A stretch of 64,000 nucleotides of DNA. Origin: Chelativorans sp. (GTDB taxonomy: Bacteria; Pseudomonadota; Alphaproteobacteria; Rhizobiales; Rhizobiaceae). Every line of letters begins with the position of its first letter. The first letter of the stretch is position 1. The position numbers and the translations under genes are program-made. The stretch is from positions 1 through 64,000 of the forward strand of contig NZ_JAPSLH010000018.1 of NCBI RefSeq assembly GCF_031180965.1, written 5' to 3'. Below the pieces are notes generated by a model. That model had not been told where the DNA came from, made no database searches, and worked only from the letters and a program-made list of their open reading frames with translations. This document shows, piece after piece, positions 30,311 to 39,500 of the stretch.

Positions 30311-30506
30311 GGGACTCCCTCCTCAGTCGCGTATTTTGTGCAGCCCGGCTCCCGGACGGGACCGCTATTCGCCCACAGATTAGCCGAGCAGGCCCGGTCA
30401 GACAATTGCAGAAGCGGCGGCTGTCCGCCATGCAACTTTGCTTGATCTTCTGCGGCGATGCTTGTATCAGGCACGAGGCGATGGAGCCGCGCTCCTTGCC
30501 GGCCGT

Positions 30507-30582
30507 GCCGCTTTAGCTCAGTTGGTAGAGCACATCATTCGTAATGATGGGGTCGTCAGTTCGAGTCTGACAAGCGGCACCA
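30507..30582 (+). tRNA. tRNA-Thr(CGT)
   Basis: Acceptor GCCGCTT (30507-30513) pairs with AAGCGGC (30572-30578), then A and an encoded CCA (30580-30582). D-arm TAGCTCAGTTGGTAGAGC; anticodon stem CATCA/TGATG with loop TTCGTAA, anticodon CGT; T-loop GTTCGAGTC. 76 nt with CCA. Confidence 0.95.
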
Positions 30583-30682
30583 TTTCCCTTACACGCCCTG
30601 CCGTTGTGAACGCCCGCCGACACGCCTTTTCCTGCCGCGGCCCGGCCGAAGCCGAGCCGCGATCACACAAGCTTATAGGTAC

Positions 30683-32944
30683 CTAGATGCCGATGCCCTG
30701 CTTGACGCGTTCGCGGGTGAGCGGCAGGTCGTAGAAGCGAACCCCGGTGGCGTTGCGGACAGCATTGGCCAAGGCCGCAGCCACCGGCCCCTGCGCGGCC
30801 TCTCCCGTGCCGAGGAACGGTTGGCCGGGCCGGTTGATGATGTGGACATCCACGCTTTCCGGCACGCTTGAAAAGCGCAGGATTGGATAGCTTGACCAGT
30901 CTGTGCTCGTCACCCGCGTGTTATCGAAGGTCACCTGCTCGTAAAGCGTCCAGCTGATGGACTGGATGATGCCGCCTTCGGTCTGGTTGCGGATGCCGTC
31001 GGGGTTCACCGCCTCGCCGCTGTCGATAGCCGACACCGCGCGGACCACACGCACCCGGCCGGTCTCGCGCTCCACCTCCACCTCGAGGGCGACGGCGAGA
31101 AATGCCGCCAGATTCTTGTAGCGCGCGAATCCAAAGCCGCGGCCGCGGCCATTGGCGGGGGCATCGGTCGACCAGCCGAATTCCTGCGCCGCCTTTTCGA
31201 CGACCGCGCGGGCGCGCTCGTCTTCCAGATGGCGCAGCCGGAACTCCACAGGATCGGCTCCCGCAATGATCGCCAGCTCGTCCATGGTGCTTTCCAGGGC
31301 GAAGACATTGGCATAGGCGCCAAGCGCGCGCAGCGCCGAAACCCGGAGCGGCATCTCCGACACGAAATGCCAGAGCACGCGACGGGGAAAGACATAAAGG
31401 GGCACCGCGTTGCGGTCGCCATTGCCCGACTGCGATATGTTGAAATTGGGCGGGCGCACCGGGAAAGCCTGCGCCCTGTGCCGGGCGGCGAGCAGTGAGG
31501 GCGCGCCGCCGGGGCGCGTGGAATGCACATTGCTCCACAGATCGTAGTTCCAGCCGGTGATGCGGCCGTCCTGGCCGACGCCCGCCCGCACCTTGATGAG
31601 CATCGCCGGACCATACGGCTCCCAGCCATGCTCGTCCTCGCGCATCCATTGCAGGCGGATCGGCCGGCCAGGCACCGCGGCGGCAATCATGGCGGCATCA
31701 GCCGCTGCATCATCCGCGCCGTTGTGGCCATAGCAGCCGGAGCCCTCCATGTGGATCACGCGGACCTGCTCGACATTCATGCCAAGCATTTCAGCGATCG
31801 CCTCCTGGTCGGGGTAGACGCCCTGGGTGTGCGACCAGACGGTGAGCTGGCCGTTCTCCATCAGCGCCACGCCGCAGGACGGGCCGATGGAGGCGTGCAT
31901 CTGGTAAGGACGCGTGAAGGTAGCCTCAAATACCTGGCCGGAAAAGTCGCCCGCGCCGTCTTCCGCGACCGTGCCGATGTCGCCCTTGGTGCTTTCCAGG
32001 AAGGCGGGAAGCTCGTTCTGGTTCGGCAGGACCGCATCCTCTGACCAGCGTGCCGCCTGCTGCAGGACGCGCATGGCGTTGACGGCCTGAAATTCCTGTT
32101 CAGCCACCACGGCAAGGAAGCTGCCATCGCGGATGACCGTAATGACGCCCGGCATCTGCTCGACCGATGTGGTATCCACGTCCTGCAGCTGCGCCGCCTG
32201 GGCCGGCGGACGGACGACGCGGGCATGCACCATGCCCTCGAGGCGCAGATCCTGGACATAGGCCGCGCCGCCCGTCACCTTGGCCGGTATGTCAACGCGC
32301 GGCAGCGACTGGCCGATGATGCGCAGGCTATCGGGACTCTTGAGCAGCGACTGCGGCTGCGCTTCGACGGCAAGCAGCTGGTCGGAGACCAGCTCGCCAT
32401 AACCGATCGTCTGCCCGTTCTGGCCGACGATGGCCTTGCCTTCCGCCCGCAGGCTCTCACGCGGCACGTTGAGGCGCCGCGACGCCTCCGTGATCAGGAT
32501 CTCGCGCACTTGCGCCGCCGCGTTGCGGATGGCCGTGCCCGAATTCTGCATGGATTGGCTGCCGGCGGTGAAACCTTCGTCAGGTGTCCGGCCCGTATCG
32601 GCGGTGATGAGGTTGATGTCGCCCGGCTCGACCTCCAGCTCCTCGGCCGCGACCTGGATCAGCGCCGTCCTGATGCCCTGGCCGAGTTCGATCTTGCCGG
32701 TGAAGACGGTGATGTCGCTATTGGCATCGATGCGGATCCAGGCATCCAGCCGGCGCGCATCATCGAGGCTGCCCGGCAGTTTCGGCGGCTCGGGCGCCGC
32801 GGGGGCGGGGGTTGCCTGCTGCGCCAGCGCGTGGCGGGCGAGCGAGAAGCTGACGACCAGCGCCCCGGTTCCCATAAGGACGCCGCGGCGTGAGATGCCC
32901 TTCCTGCGGTCGGTCGAAAATTCGTCTTGCGGGACAATGGTCAT
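30683..32944 (-). CDS. molybdopterin-binding large subunit, IorB-type aldehyde/isoquinoline oxidoreductase
   Basis: 753 residues. A Tat signal (residues about 14-42: RKGISRRGVLMGTGALVVSF, cut near ALA), so the enzyme is exported folded. Duplicated Mo-binding domains typical of IorB/aldehyde dehydrogenase: FTGKIELGQGIRTAL, FTAGSQSMQNSGTAIR, IHMEGSGCYGHNGADDAA, ALGAYANVFALES and FLGTGEAAQGPVAAALANA. The stop of the 2Fe-2S gene overlaps this ATG by 1 nt (TAATG). With that subunit and the cytochrome c it should pass electrons to the periplasmic chain. The substrate is an N-heterocycle or aldehyde, not resolvable here. Confidence 0.9.
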   Translation of the reverse strand: MTIVPQDEFSTDRRKGISRRGVLMGTGALVVSFSLARHALAQQATPAPAAPEPPKLPGSLDDARRLDAWIRIDANSDITVFTGKIELGQGIRTALIQVAAEELEVEPGDINLITADTGRTPDEGFTAGSQSMQNSGTAIRNAAAQVREILITEASRRLNVPRESLRAEGKAIVGQNGQTIGYGELVSDQLLAVEAQPQSLLKSPDSLRIIGQSLPRVDIPAKVTGGAAYVQDLRLEGMVHARVVRPPAQAAQLQDVDTTSVEQMPGVITVIRDGSFLAVVAEQEFQAVNAMRVLQQAARWSEDAVLPNQNELPAFLESTKGDIGTVAEDGAGDFSGQVFEATFTRPYQMHASIGPSCGVALMENGQLTVWSHTQGVYPDQEAIAEMLGMNVEQVRVIHMEGSGCYGHNGADDAAADAAMIAAAVPGRPIRLQWMREDEHGWEPYGPAMLIKVRAGVGQDGRITGWNYDLWSNVHSTRPGGAPSLLAARHRAQAFPVRPPNFNISQSGNGDRNAVPLYVFPRRVLWHFVSEMPLRVSALRALGAYANVFALESTMDELAIIAGADPVEFRLRHLEDERARAVVEKAAQEFGWSTDAPANGRGRGFGFARYKNLAAFLAVALEVEVERETGRVRVVRAVSAIDSGEAVNPDGIRNQTEGGIIQSISWTLYEQVTFDNTRVTSTDWSSYPILRFSSVPESVDVHIINRPGQPFLGTGEAAQGPVAAALANAVRNATGVRFYDLPLTRERVKQGIGI

Positions 32945-33441
32945 TATCCAGCCCTCCTGTCCGTCTGGGGCGCCCCGGCCTGCTGCATCAGCTCGCCCGC
33001 GCGGCGGATCGCCGCCAGGATTCGCATATGCGTGCCGCAGCGGCACAGATTGGTCATCAGCGCGTCGCGGATTTCCTGGTCGCTCGGCTGGGCGTTCTTC
33101 CGGAGCAGCGCATGGGCGGTCATCATCATGCCCGGGATGCAGTAGCCGCACTGCGCCGCCTGCTGCTCGATGAAGGCCGCCTGCAGCGGCCCCGGTTCCT
33201 CGATCGTGCCGAGGCCCTCGACCGTGGTGATCTCGCGCCCTTCCATCAGCGACACCGGGGTGACGCAGGAGAGCACCGCCTCGCCGTCGACGACGACGGT
33301 GCACGCCCCGCATTGCCCGAGGCCGCAGCCGAACTTGGCGCCGTTCAGTTGGAGATCGTTGCGCAGCACATAAAGAAGCGGCGTCGCGGGATCGACGTCC
33401 ACCTCGTGCGTTTCGCCATTGACGTTCAGGGATATCGCCAT
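32944..33441 (-). CDS. 2Fe-2S subunit, IorA-type
   Basis: 165 residues: GCGLGQCGACTVVVDG, VLSCVTP, then CGYCIPGMMMTAHALL and NLCRCGTHMRILAAI. It has no Tat signal and probably travels with the large subunit. It lies 3 bp after the cytochrome c gene and overlaps the large-subunit start by 1 nt. Confidence 0.92.
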   Translation of the reverse strand: MAISLNVNGETHEVDVDPATPLLYVLRNDLQLNGAKFGCGLGQCGACTVVVDGEAVLSCVTPVSLMEGREITTVEGLGTIEEPGPLQAAFIEQQAAQCGYCIPGMMMTAHALLRKNAQPSDQEIRDALMTNLCRCGTHMRILAAIRRAGELMQQAGAPQTDRRAG

Positions 33442-33444
33442 GTT

Positions 33445-34851
33445 CTAGTCCTCCGCGCCACCACTGGCGCCTACATTTTCGGGGCCTCTTTCAATGCCGT
33501 CGGACGGCCGGATCGCCACCTTGTGCTCGCCCGAACGCGTCCGCGCCACCAGCTCCACGAGATTCTCCCAGGCGGGAGCATCGGAAAACCGTTCGCGCAT
33601 GTAGGCGAGCAGATCGGCCACCTGCTCGTCGTTGAGAACGCCCCCAAAAGCCGGCATGACGGAAGTCGCCTCGCCATCCGCCGGCGGCAGGCCGTACAGG
33701 ACCACATTGACAATGTTCTGCGGGTTCGGCGCGTTGACCGCTGTGCTGAGGGAGAAGGGCAGGCCACCGAAGGGCTGCGGCCGGCTGCCGTCATGGCAGC
33801 CCGCGCAGGCGCCGGCATAGATCGCCGCACCATCGCCCTGAGCACTTCCCGGTTGCGCGGCGGCGGCAGGGGCGGCATCGACCAGTGCTGGACTTTGACT
33901 TTGTGAAACCTCGGCCAGCAGCGCCTCGGCGCGCGCTTGGCGCTCCGCATCGGGTTCGCCCATCACCGAAGCGACATAGGTCGCGATGGCGGCGATATCG
34001 CTGTCCGGCAGGAGGCCGAGATTTCCGGTCACCTCCGCCATCGGACCGCGCGAGACGCCATGGTGCTCGTGCCAGCCCTGGCGCAGATAGAAAGCCAGGC
34101 TTTCCTGGTCCCACGGGATGGGCGCGGGCGACTCCGTATTGATGGCATAAGCCTGCCAGCCTTCCGCCTCGCCGCCGCCGAAATGGCGCTCGGGGTCGAT
34201 CGCGCCGAAGCGGTTGCGCGGGCTATGGCAGGCGCCGCAATGGCCCAGGCCCTCGGCGAGATAGGCGCCGCGATTCCACTCCTCGCTCTGCGCCGTGTCG
34301 GGATGATAGGCGCCTTCCTCGAAGAAGAGGAGCTTCCAGCCGGCAAGGATCATGCGCATATTGTAGGGGAAGGGCAGTTCGTTCTCCGGCGCGGTCGAAT
34401 TCACCGGCTGGCGCGTCATCAGGAAAGCATAGAGTGCCCGATTGTCCTCGTCGGTCACGCGTGTGTAGTGGTCATAGGGGAAGGCCGGGTAGAGATGGTT
34501 GCCTTCCCGGTCGACGCCCTCGCGCATGGCGCGCTGAAAGGCTTCCTCGCTCCACTTGCCGATGCCGGTTTCCGGGTCAGGCGTGATGTTGGTGGAATAG
34601 ATGGTGCCGAACGGTGTCGGCAGGGCAAGTCCACCGGCAAAAGCGGGCTGGCCTGGAACCGTGTGGCAGGCGATGCAATTGCCGACCGCAGCCAGCCTCG
34701 CTCCCTGCTCTATCAGCTCCTGGTCGAATTGCGCCCGATCGACAGCCGCTACCGGCTCGATCTCGCCCTTCCAGGCAAGGGCGAAAAATCCGACCGCAGC
34801 GATCAGAAGAAGGATCAGCACTCCCGCCGCGACACGCATCAAAACGCGCAT
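33445..34851 (-). CDS. triheme membrane-anchored cytochrome c
   Basis: 468 residues from the ATG at 34851 with GGAGGAGG SD. One N-terminal TM (MRVLMRVAAGVLILLLIAAV) anchors it in the periplasm. Three heme motifs: CIACH, CGACH and CAGCH, each in its own cytochrome c domain. It is the electron acceptor of the IorAB-type dehydrogenase (adhB-like architecture). First gene of the three-gene operon. A long Ala-rich linker precedes the third domain. Confidence 0.93.
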   Translation of the reverse strand: MRVLMRVAAGVLILLLIAAVGFFALAWKGEIEPVAAVDRAQFDQELIEQGARLAAVGNCIACHTVPGQPAFAGGLALPTPFGTIYSTNITPDPETGIGKWSEEAFQRAMREGVDREGNHLYPAFPYDHYTRVTDEDNRALYAFLMTRQPVNSTAPENELPFPYNMRMILAGWKLLFFEEGAYHPDTAQSEEWNRGAYLAEGLGHCGACHSPRNRFGAIDPERHFGGGEAEGWQAYAINTESPAPIPWDQESLAFYLRQGWHEHHGVSRGPMAEVTGNLGLLPDSDIAAIATYVASVMGEPDAERQARAEALLAEVSQSQSPALVDAAPAAAAQPGSAQGDGAAIYAGACAGCHDGSRPQPFGGLPFSLSTAVNAPNPQNIVNVVLYGLPPADGEATSVMPAFGGVLNDEQVADLLAYMRERFSDAPAWENLVELVARTRSGEHKVAIRPSDGIERGPENVGASGGAED

Positions 34852-34883
34852 TAGGCTCCTCCTCCCAGACTGCCGCATCAGCA

Positions 34884-34912
34884 GTCATTCCAACGAAAGC
34901 TGGGACCACTGA
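34884..34912. repeat. REP-like short palindrome
   Basis: A GTCATTCC box followed by CCAAC-GAAA-GCTGG (34890-34903), a small hairpin with a tetraloop of the kind dispersed in rhizobial intergenic DNA. Confidence 0.4.
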
Positions 34913-35006
34913 GCAGTAAGTCAATAGTACAATCCACGCGGGGGGAAGACCAGCAATCCTGGGGTGCAGGAGGGCCAGAAACCATCCTTTAGAATTCGGA
35001 GCCGCC

Positions 35007-35741
35007 TCAGATAGTCCAGCCGCCGTCTATGGCGTAGGCTTGGCCGCTGGTATAGGTCGCCGTTGCCAGATAGACGGCAAGGTCGGCGATCTCCTCCGGC
35101 GTGCCGAGGCGGCCCATGGGTTGGCGGGCAATAAAGGCTTTTCGCGCACCCTCATAGTCGCCGGTTGCCTTGAGCCGCTCCTGCAGCGAGGGGCTCTCCA
35201 CCGTACCGGGGCAGATCGCGTTGCAGCGGATCCCCTGGGCCACGTAGTCGGCGGCCACCGCCTTGGTGAGCCCGATCACGGCCGCCTTTGTCGTGCCATA
35301 GGCGAAGCGGTTGGGCACGCCCTTGATGCTGGAGGCGACCGACGACATGTTGATGATGGCGCCGCCGCCGCGCTCGATCATTTTCGGCAGGACGGCGCGG
35401 ATCGTACGCACCATGGCTTTCACATTGAGGTTGAAGGCGAATTCCAGATCCTCGTCCTTCATGTCCAGCACGGTGCCGGAATGCACCACGCCGGCGCAGT
35501 TGAAGAGCACGTCGACCGCGTCGATCTCGGCCACCAGCGCCTTCACCGCGGCATCGTCCAGCACGTCGAGCCTGCGCGTGATGATCCGCTCATCGCCGCC
35601 GAGTTCGGCGAGCAGAGTCTCGTTGATGTCGGTCGCATAGACAGTTGCGCCGGCACGGGCGAAGGCGAGGGCACTGGCGCGTCCTATGCCCTGCGCGGCG
35701 GCGGTAACGAGAACTGTCTTTCCCTCAAGATCGGCGGTCAT
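35007..35741 (-). CDS. short-chain dehydrogenase, DHRS6-like sugar-acid/hydroxyacid dehydrogenase
   Basis: 244 residues from the ATG at 35741 (GGGAGCAG SD). Rossmann TAAAQGIGRASALAFARAGA, NCAG, catalytic SSVASS then Y-x3-K in YGTTKAAVIG, NAICPGTVESPSLQERL. The sequence is very close to human DHRS6/BDH2, and bacterial relatives oxidise 2-keto-3-deoxy-L-fuconate in non-phosphorylating L-fucose breakdown. Divergent from the lactonase-like gene, 164 bp apart, which favours the sugar pathway; 3-hydroxybutyrate dehydrogenase is the alternative. Confidence 0.88.
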   Translation of the reverse strand: MTADLEGKTVLVTAAAQGIGRASALAFARAGATVYATDINETLLAELGGDERIITRRLDVLDDAAVKALVAEIDAVDVLFNCAGVVHSGTVLDMKDEDLEFAFNLNVKAMVRTIRAVLPKMIERGGGAIINMSSVASSIKGVPNRFAYGTTKAAVIGLTKAVAADYVAQGIRCNAICPGTVESPSLQERLKATGDYEGARKAFIARQPMGRLGTPEEIADLAVYLATATYTSGQAYAIDGGWTI

Positions 35742-35875
35742 CGCTCTGCTCCCGGATGGTTCTATGCGTCGCCCTCTCATAAGCCGGGCGCGGCTGAAGC
35801 ACCACTCTCTTTGCATGCCGCGCCAATGATGCCCAAGCGGGCGTGACATTCCCGCCGGAAAAGATATCTCTGGCT

Positions 35876-35887
35876 GGTTCCGGAACC
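35876..35887. promoter_or_regulatory. perfect palindrome GGTTCCGGAACC, candidate operator
   Basis: A perfect 12-bp palindrome 18 bp before the amidohydrolase ATG, in the shared region between two divergent genes. It could bind a LacI/GntR-type regulator; none is encoded next to it. Confidence 0.4.
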
Positions 35888-35905
35888 GCCGAGGGAGGAG
35901 ACCGC

Positions 35906-36745
35906 ATGATCATCGACACGCATCTGCACGTCATCGACAGAAAGGCGCTCAGCTATCCCTGGCTGGAAAACGCGCCGCCGCTCAACCGCGATTTCCTCTA
36001 CGAAACCTATGCGCGCGAGGCCCGGCGCGTCGGTATAGAAGCGGCTTTGCACATGGAGGTGGACGTCGACGAGAGCGATATCGAGCGGGAAACGGATTAC
36101 ATCGGCAGGCTCGCCGCGCAGCCCGGCAACCTGATTGCCGGTGCCATCGCCTCCTGCCGTCCGGAACATCCCGATTTCGCCGCCTATCTGGAGCGCCAGG
36201 AGGCCAACGAGCTCGTCAAGGGCTTCCGGCGCGTCCTGCACGTCGTGCCGGACGACGTGTCCGAGCGGGCGCTTTTTCGCGAGAACATCGCCCGCCTCAA
36301 GGGCACGCGCTTCACCTTCGATCTGGTCGTGCTGCCGCGGCAACTACCGAAGGCGATGGCGCTGATCGATCTTGCGCCGGACGTCCAGTTCATCCTCGAC
36401 CATTGCGGCGTGCCGGACATCAAGGCAGGCGAGGTGGAGCCGTGGCGGGCGCATGTGCGCGAGATCGCGCGGCGGCCCAATGTGACGGCTAAGATCTCGG
36501 GCGTCGTCGCCTATACGGACGTCGAGAACTGGACCGTTGAAATCCTGCGCCCCTGGGTGGAGCACGTGGTCGAGTGTTTTGGCTGGGACCGGCTCGTGTG
36601 GGGCAGCGACTGGCCGGTCTGCACGCCGGCCGGCGGGCTCTCCACCTGGGTTGCGGCTACGCATGCTCTCTTTTCAGGAGCGAGTGAGGAGGAACGCAAA
36701 AAGCTTTTCTCGGGCAACGCACGGCGGATTTGGCGGTTGGGCTAG
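35906..36745 (+). CDS. amidohydrolase-2 family, L-fuconolactonase-like hydrolase
   Basis: 279 residues from the ATG at 35906, SD GGAGGAG. COG3618: MIIDTHLHVIDRKALSYPWL with metal-binding HxH, mid HMEVDVDE, LDHCGVPD and C-terminal WGSDWPVC. The family opens sugar lactones such as L-fuconolactone. Facing a DHRS6-like dehydrogenase, it fits a sugar-acid catabolic pair. Confidence 0.88.
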   Translation: MIIDTHLHVIDRKALSYPWLENAPPLNRDFLYETYAREARRVGIEAALHMEVDVDESDIERETDYIGRLAAQPGNLIAGAIASCRPEHPDFAAYLERQEANELVKGFRRVLHVVPDDVSERALFRENIARLKGTRFTFDLVVLPRQLPKAMALIDLAPDVQFILDHCGVPDIKAGEVEPWRAHVREIARRPNVTAKISGVVAYTDVENWTVEILRPWVEHVVECFGWDRLVWGSDWPVCTPAGGLSTWVAATHALFSGASEEERKKLFSGNARRIWRLG

Positions 36746-36751
36746 TTTGTC

Positions 36752-37561
36752 CTACCGCCGCATGTAAAGCCATAGGGTCACCGGGGCGAGCACCAGCGTC
36801 AGCACGACCGGAGCAGCGAGCGCGAGGGCGATCTGAGTGAGCGTCGTGCCCTCACCCAAAATTGCGCGCATGGCGGTCGCCATGTGGGAAACGGGATTGA
36901 CCTCCACGAAGGCCCGCAGCCAACCGGGCATGGTCTCAGGTTCCACCATGATATTCGAGGCGAAGATCAGCGGAAACATGACGGTGAAGCCGATCGTCAT
37001 CACCGTCATCGGGGTACGGATCAGGAGTCCGAGCACGATGAAAATCCAGCCGGCGCCGAAGCCGATCGCGATCAGCAGCGCAAACCCGCCGAGCACGCCG
37101 AGAAGGCCGGCATTCGGCCGATAGCCGAGGATGAGGCCGATGGTGAGGATGATCGTGCCGGCTATGAGATGGCGCAGGATGTCGCCCACCATCAAACCCG
37201 CAAACGGGGCGAGCGACCAGATCGGCAGCGAGCGGAAACGGTCGAACAAACCTTTTCCAAGGTCGGTCGAAAGGCCCATGCCGGAATAGACCGAGTTGAA
37301 GATGACTGTCTGGACCAGAATGCCGGGCAGGAAATACTGGAGGTAATCGCCCGTCGAGCCCGCAAGCGCGCCGCCGAACACGAAGGTGAACAGCAGCGTG
37401 AACATGATCGGCGTCATCACCAGATCGAAGAGCTGCTCCGGCACATGCCTGAACTTGAGCACCGCCCGCCAGGCGAAGACCAGGGCATTGGAAAAGGATG
37501 ACGGTTCCCGCGGGCGCTCCACCCGCTGAAGCACCGCGGCGGCGGGGTCGATCGCACTCAT
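36752..37561 (-). CDS. ABC-2 permease of a DrrB-type exporter
   Basis: 269 residues, six TMs, DrrB/ABC-2 fold: PEQLFDLVMTPIMFTLLFTFVFGG, FLPGILVQTVIFNS, RTPMTVMTIGFTVMFPLIFASNIMV and NPVSHMATAMRAI. It overlaps the ATPase by 4 nt and is cotranscribed with it. Exports antibiotics, lipids or polysaccharide in relatives; the substrate is unknown. Confidence 0.93.
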   Translation of the reverse strand: MSAIDPAAAVLQRVERPREPSSFSNALVFAWRAVLKFRHVPEQLFDLVMTPIMFTLLFTFVFGGALAGSTGDYLQYFLPGILVQTVIFNSVYSGMGLSTDLGKGLFDRFRSLPIWSLAPFAGLMVGDILRHLIAGTIILTIGLILGYRPNAGLLGVLGGFALLIAIGFGAGWIFIVLGLLIRTPMTVMTIGFTVMFPLIFASNIMVEPETMPGWLRAFVEVNPVSHMATAMRAILGEGTTLTQIALALAAPVVLTLVLAPVTLWLYMRR

Positions 37562-38571
37562 GGCCTTTTCCCCTTTGCTGGCTCACTTTCCGTGGCACGA
37601 TCGGTCAGAGCGAAGAAGACTGCATCGAGGCTAGGCTGGCCGAGCGAGAAATCCGTTACCTCGATATCCGCGGCCAGCAGCGCCGCAATGGCTTCGTTGG
37701 CGGCCTGCGCCGTGCCGGCAATGACGGAGAGTTCCGCCCCTTCCGCGCTCGGCTGCACCTGGTGACCGAGCCTTTGTTCGAGGATGGCCGTGGCCTCGGC
37801 CATCCTGCCGGCGTCGGCCAGCGCCACATGCAGGAAGCCAGATCCCGTCGCTGCCTTCAGCTCGCGGCTTGTTCCTTCGGCGATCTTTCGGCCGTGATCG
37901 ATCACGGCGATGCGGTCGGCGAGTTGGTCCGCCTCTTCAAGATACTGCGTGGTGAGCAGGATCGTGACGCCGGAGCCGGCGAGCTGCCGGATCATACGCC
38001 ACACGCCCTGCCGCGCCGTCGGGTCCAGGCCTGTCGTCGGCTCGTCCAGGAAGAGGACGCCGGGGGTGACCACCAGCGAGGCGGCGATGTCGAGCCGGCG
38101 CCTCATGCCGCCAGAATAGTCCTTCACCTGCTTGCCGGCGGCGTCCGACAATTCGAAGGCTGCAAGCAGCGCATCGGCGCGCGCGCGGGCCTCCCGCCCG
38201 CGGAAACCCCACAGCCGGGCCAGCAACATCAGGTTCTCGCGGCCGGTGAGATCCTCGTCCAGCGAGGCGAACTGGCCGGTCATGGCGATTGCCGCGCGCA
38301 CCGCATGCGGCTCGCGCAATAGATCGTGGCCCATCACGCTCGCCGTGCCCGCATCCGGCGCAGCAAGGGTGGCGAGCATGCGCATCAGGGTCGTCTTGCC
38401 AGCGCCATTGGGGCCCAGAATGGCGAAGATCATGCCGCGCGGCACGTCGAGATCGATGCCGTCCACGGCACGGACATCGCCGAACTGCTTGGCAAGGCCG
38501 CGTGCCGAGATGGCAAGCGGAGCGGCTTCGGCGCGCGCCAGCGGCTCGCGGAACTGCGGTTGGTCGTTCAT
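37558..38571 (-). CDS. DrrA-type ABC exporter ATPase
   Basis: 337 residues from the ATG at 38571. Walker A GPNGAGKTT, signature YSGGMRRRLDIA, Walker B VLFLDEPTTGLDP, H-loop TTQYLEE. The C-terminal DrrA accessory domain (about 250-330) is present. The open frame continues upstream into DNA better explained by the permease gene on the same strand; the start here is the only good family N-terminus. Confidence 0.93.
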   Translation of the reverse strand: MNDQPQFREPLARAEAAPLAISARGLAKQFGDVRAVDGIDLDVPRGMIFAILGPNGAGKTTLMRMLATLAAPDAGTASVMGHDLLREPHAVRAAIAMTGQFASLDEDLTGRENLMLLARLWGFRGREARARADALLAAFELSDAAGKQVKDYSGGMRRRLDIAASLVVTPGVLFLDEPTTGLDPTARQGVWRMIRQLAGSGVTILLTTQYLEEADQLADRIAVIDHGRKIAEGTSRELKAATGSGFLHVALADAGRMAEATAILEQRLGHQVQPSAEGAELSVIAGTAQAANEAIAALLAADIEVTDFSLGQPSLDAVFFALTDRATESEPAKGKRP

Positions 38572-38696
38572 AGCGGTTCGTCCCTCGGTGCAGCCTGGCT
38601 CAGCCGGGCTCTGCAGCGGCGAACCCATAGCCGAGAATGCGGCTCTTTGCCACCGGCCGCGCGCAACCTGCTGACACTTAGCTCCTAGCGCAAATC

Positions 38697-39500
38697 TCAG
38701 GACAGACGAGCGCTGCGCGACCGCCGCCGCGCCACCTCGTATGCGACGGCGCCGACGATGGTGACGGCGATCATGATGAGCGCCAATGCATTGACCGCGG
38801 GGGTGAGGCCGGTGCGCACCTTGGTGGCGATATAGACCGTCAGCGGCGTGTCGAAGCCGCGCACGAAGAGCGTCGTGTTGTAGTTCTCGATCGACTGCAG
38901 CGCCGCCAAGAATCCCGCGGCGATCAGCGACGGTTTCAGGAAGGGCAGGATGACGCGGCGGAAGATCATGAATTTCGATGCGCCAAGTCCGAGGGCCGCC
39001 TCTTCCTGCGTCCGGTCGAAGCGCTGCAGGCGGGCGGCCACCATCAGCATCACATAGCAGATGATGAAGCTCGACTGCGCCAGGACGATGAGGAAGGTGC
39101 CGCCGCCGACGCCAAGCTGGCGCCAGAGCACGAGCGTGGCGATGCCGATGACGACGCCCGGCGTCAGGAGCGGCGAGACCATCACCGCATACATGACGCT
39201 GCGGGCGCGGGCATTGAGGCTGGTGAGCAGCAGGGCGGCCGCCGTGCCGATCGGCAGGGCGACGACGAGCACGAAGAGGGCCACCACCAGCGAGGTCCAG
39301 AGCGCCTGCCACATGCCCGTATCGGCGGCGAGCGCGTTGAACCATTCAAGCGTCGTGCCCTGCCAGGGCGTCACCGTGGGAAAGCGGCTCGTGTTGAAGG
39401 TGGCGGCCGCCATGATGGCGAGCGGCGCGAAGAGATAGATGAAGAAGGCGGCGAGATAGAAGCCGAAGAGCCCCTTCAGGATGCGGTCGGCGGCACTCAT
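38697..39500 (-). CDS. PotC-type ABC permease
   Basis: 267 residues from the ATG at 39500, overlapping the upstream permease end (ATGA). BPD_transp_1 with EAA loop EEAALGLGASKFMIFRRV; start LKGLFGFYLAAFFIYLFAPLAIM; C-terminal basic tail. Second permease of a spermidine/putrescine-type importer; last gene of the operon. Confidence 0.93.
   Translation of the reverse strand: MSAADRILKGLFGFYLAAFFIYLFAPLAIMAAATFNTSRFPTVTPWQGTTLEWFNALAADTGMWQALWTSLVVALFVLVVALPIGTAAALLLTSLNARARSVMYAVMVSPLLTPGVVIGIATLVLWRQLGVGGGTFLIVLAQSSFIICYVMLMVAARLQRFDRTQEEAALGLGASKFMIFRRVILPFLKPSLIAAGFLAALQSIENYNTTLFVRGFDTPLTVYIATKVRTGLTPAVNALALIMIAVTIVGAVAYEVARRRSRSARLS

Noticed and set aside
32945-33313. Extension of the IorB-like large subunit upstream to 876 residues
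   Set aside because: Overlaps the 2Fe-2S gene; the Tat signal and 1-nt overlap place the start at 32944.
38572-39345. Extension of the DrrA-like ATPase frame to 595 residues
   Set aside because: The added part is the shifted frame of the PotC-like permease; the ATPase family N-terminus begins at 38571.
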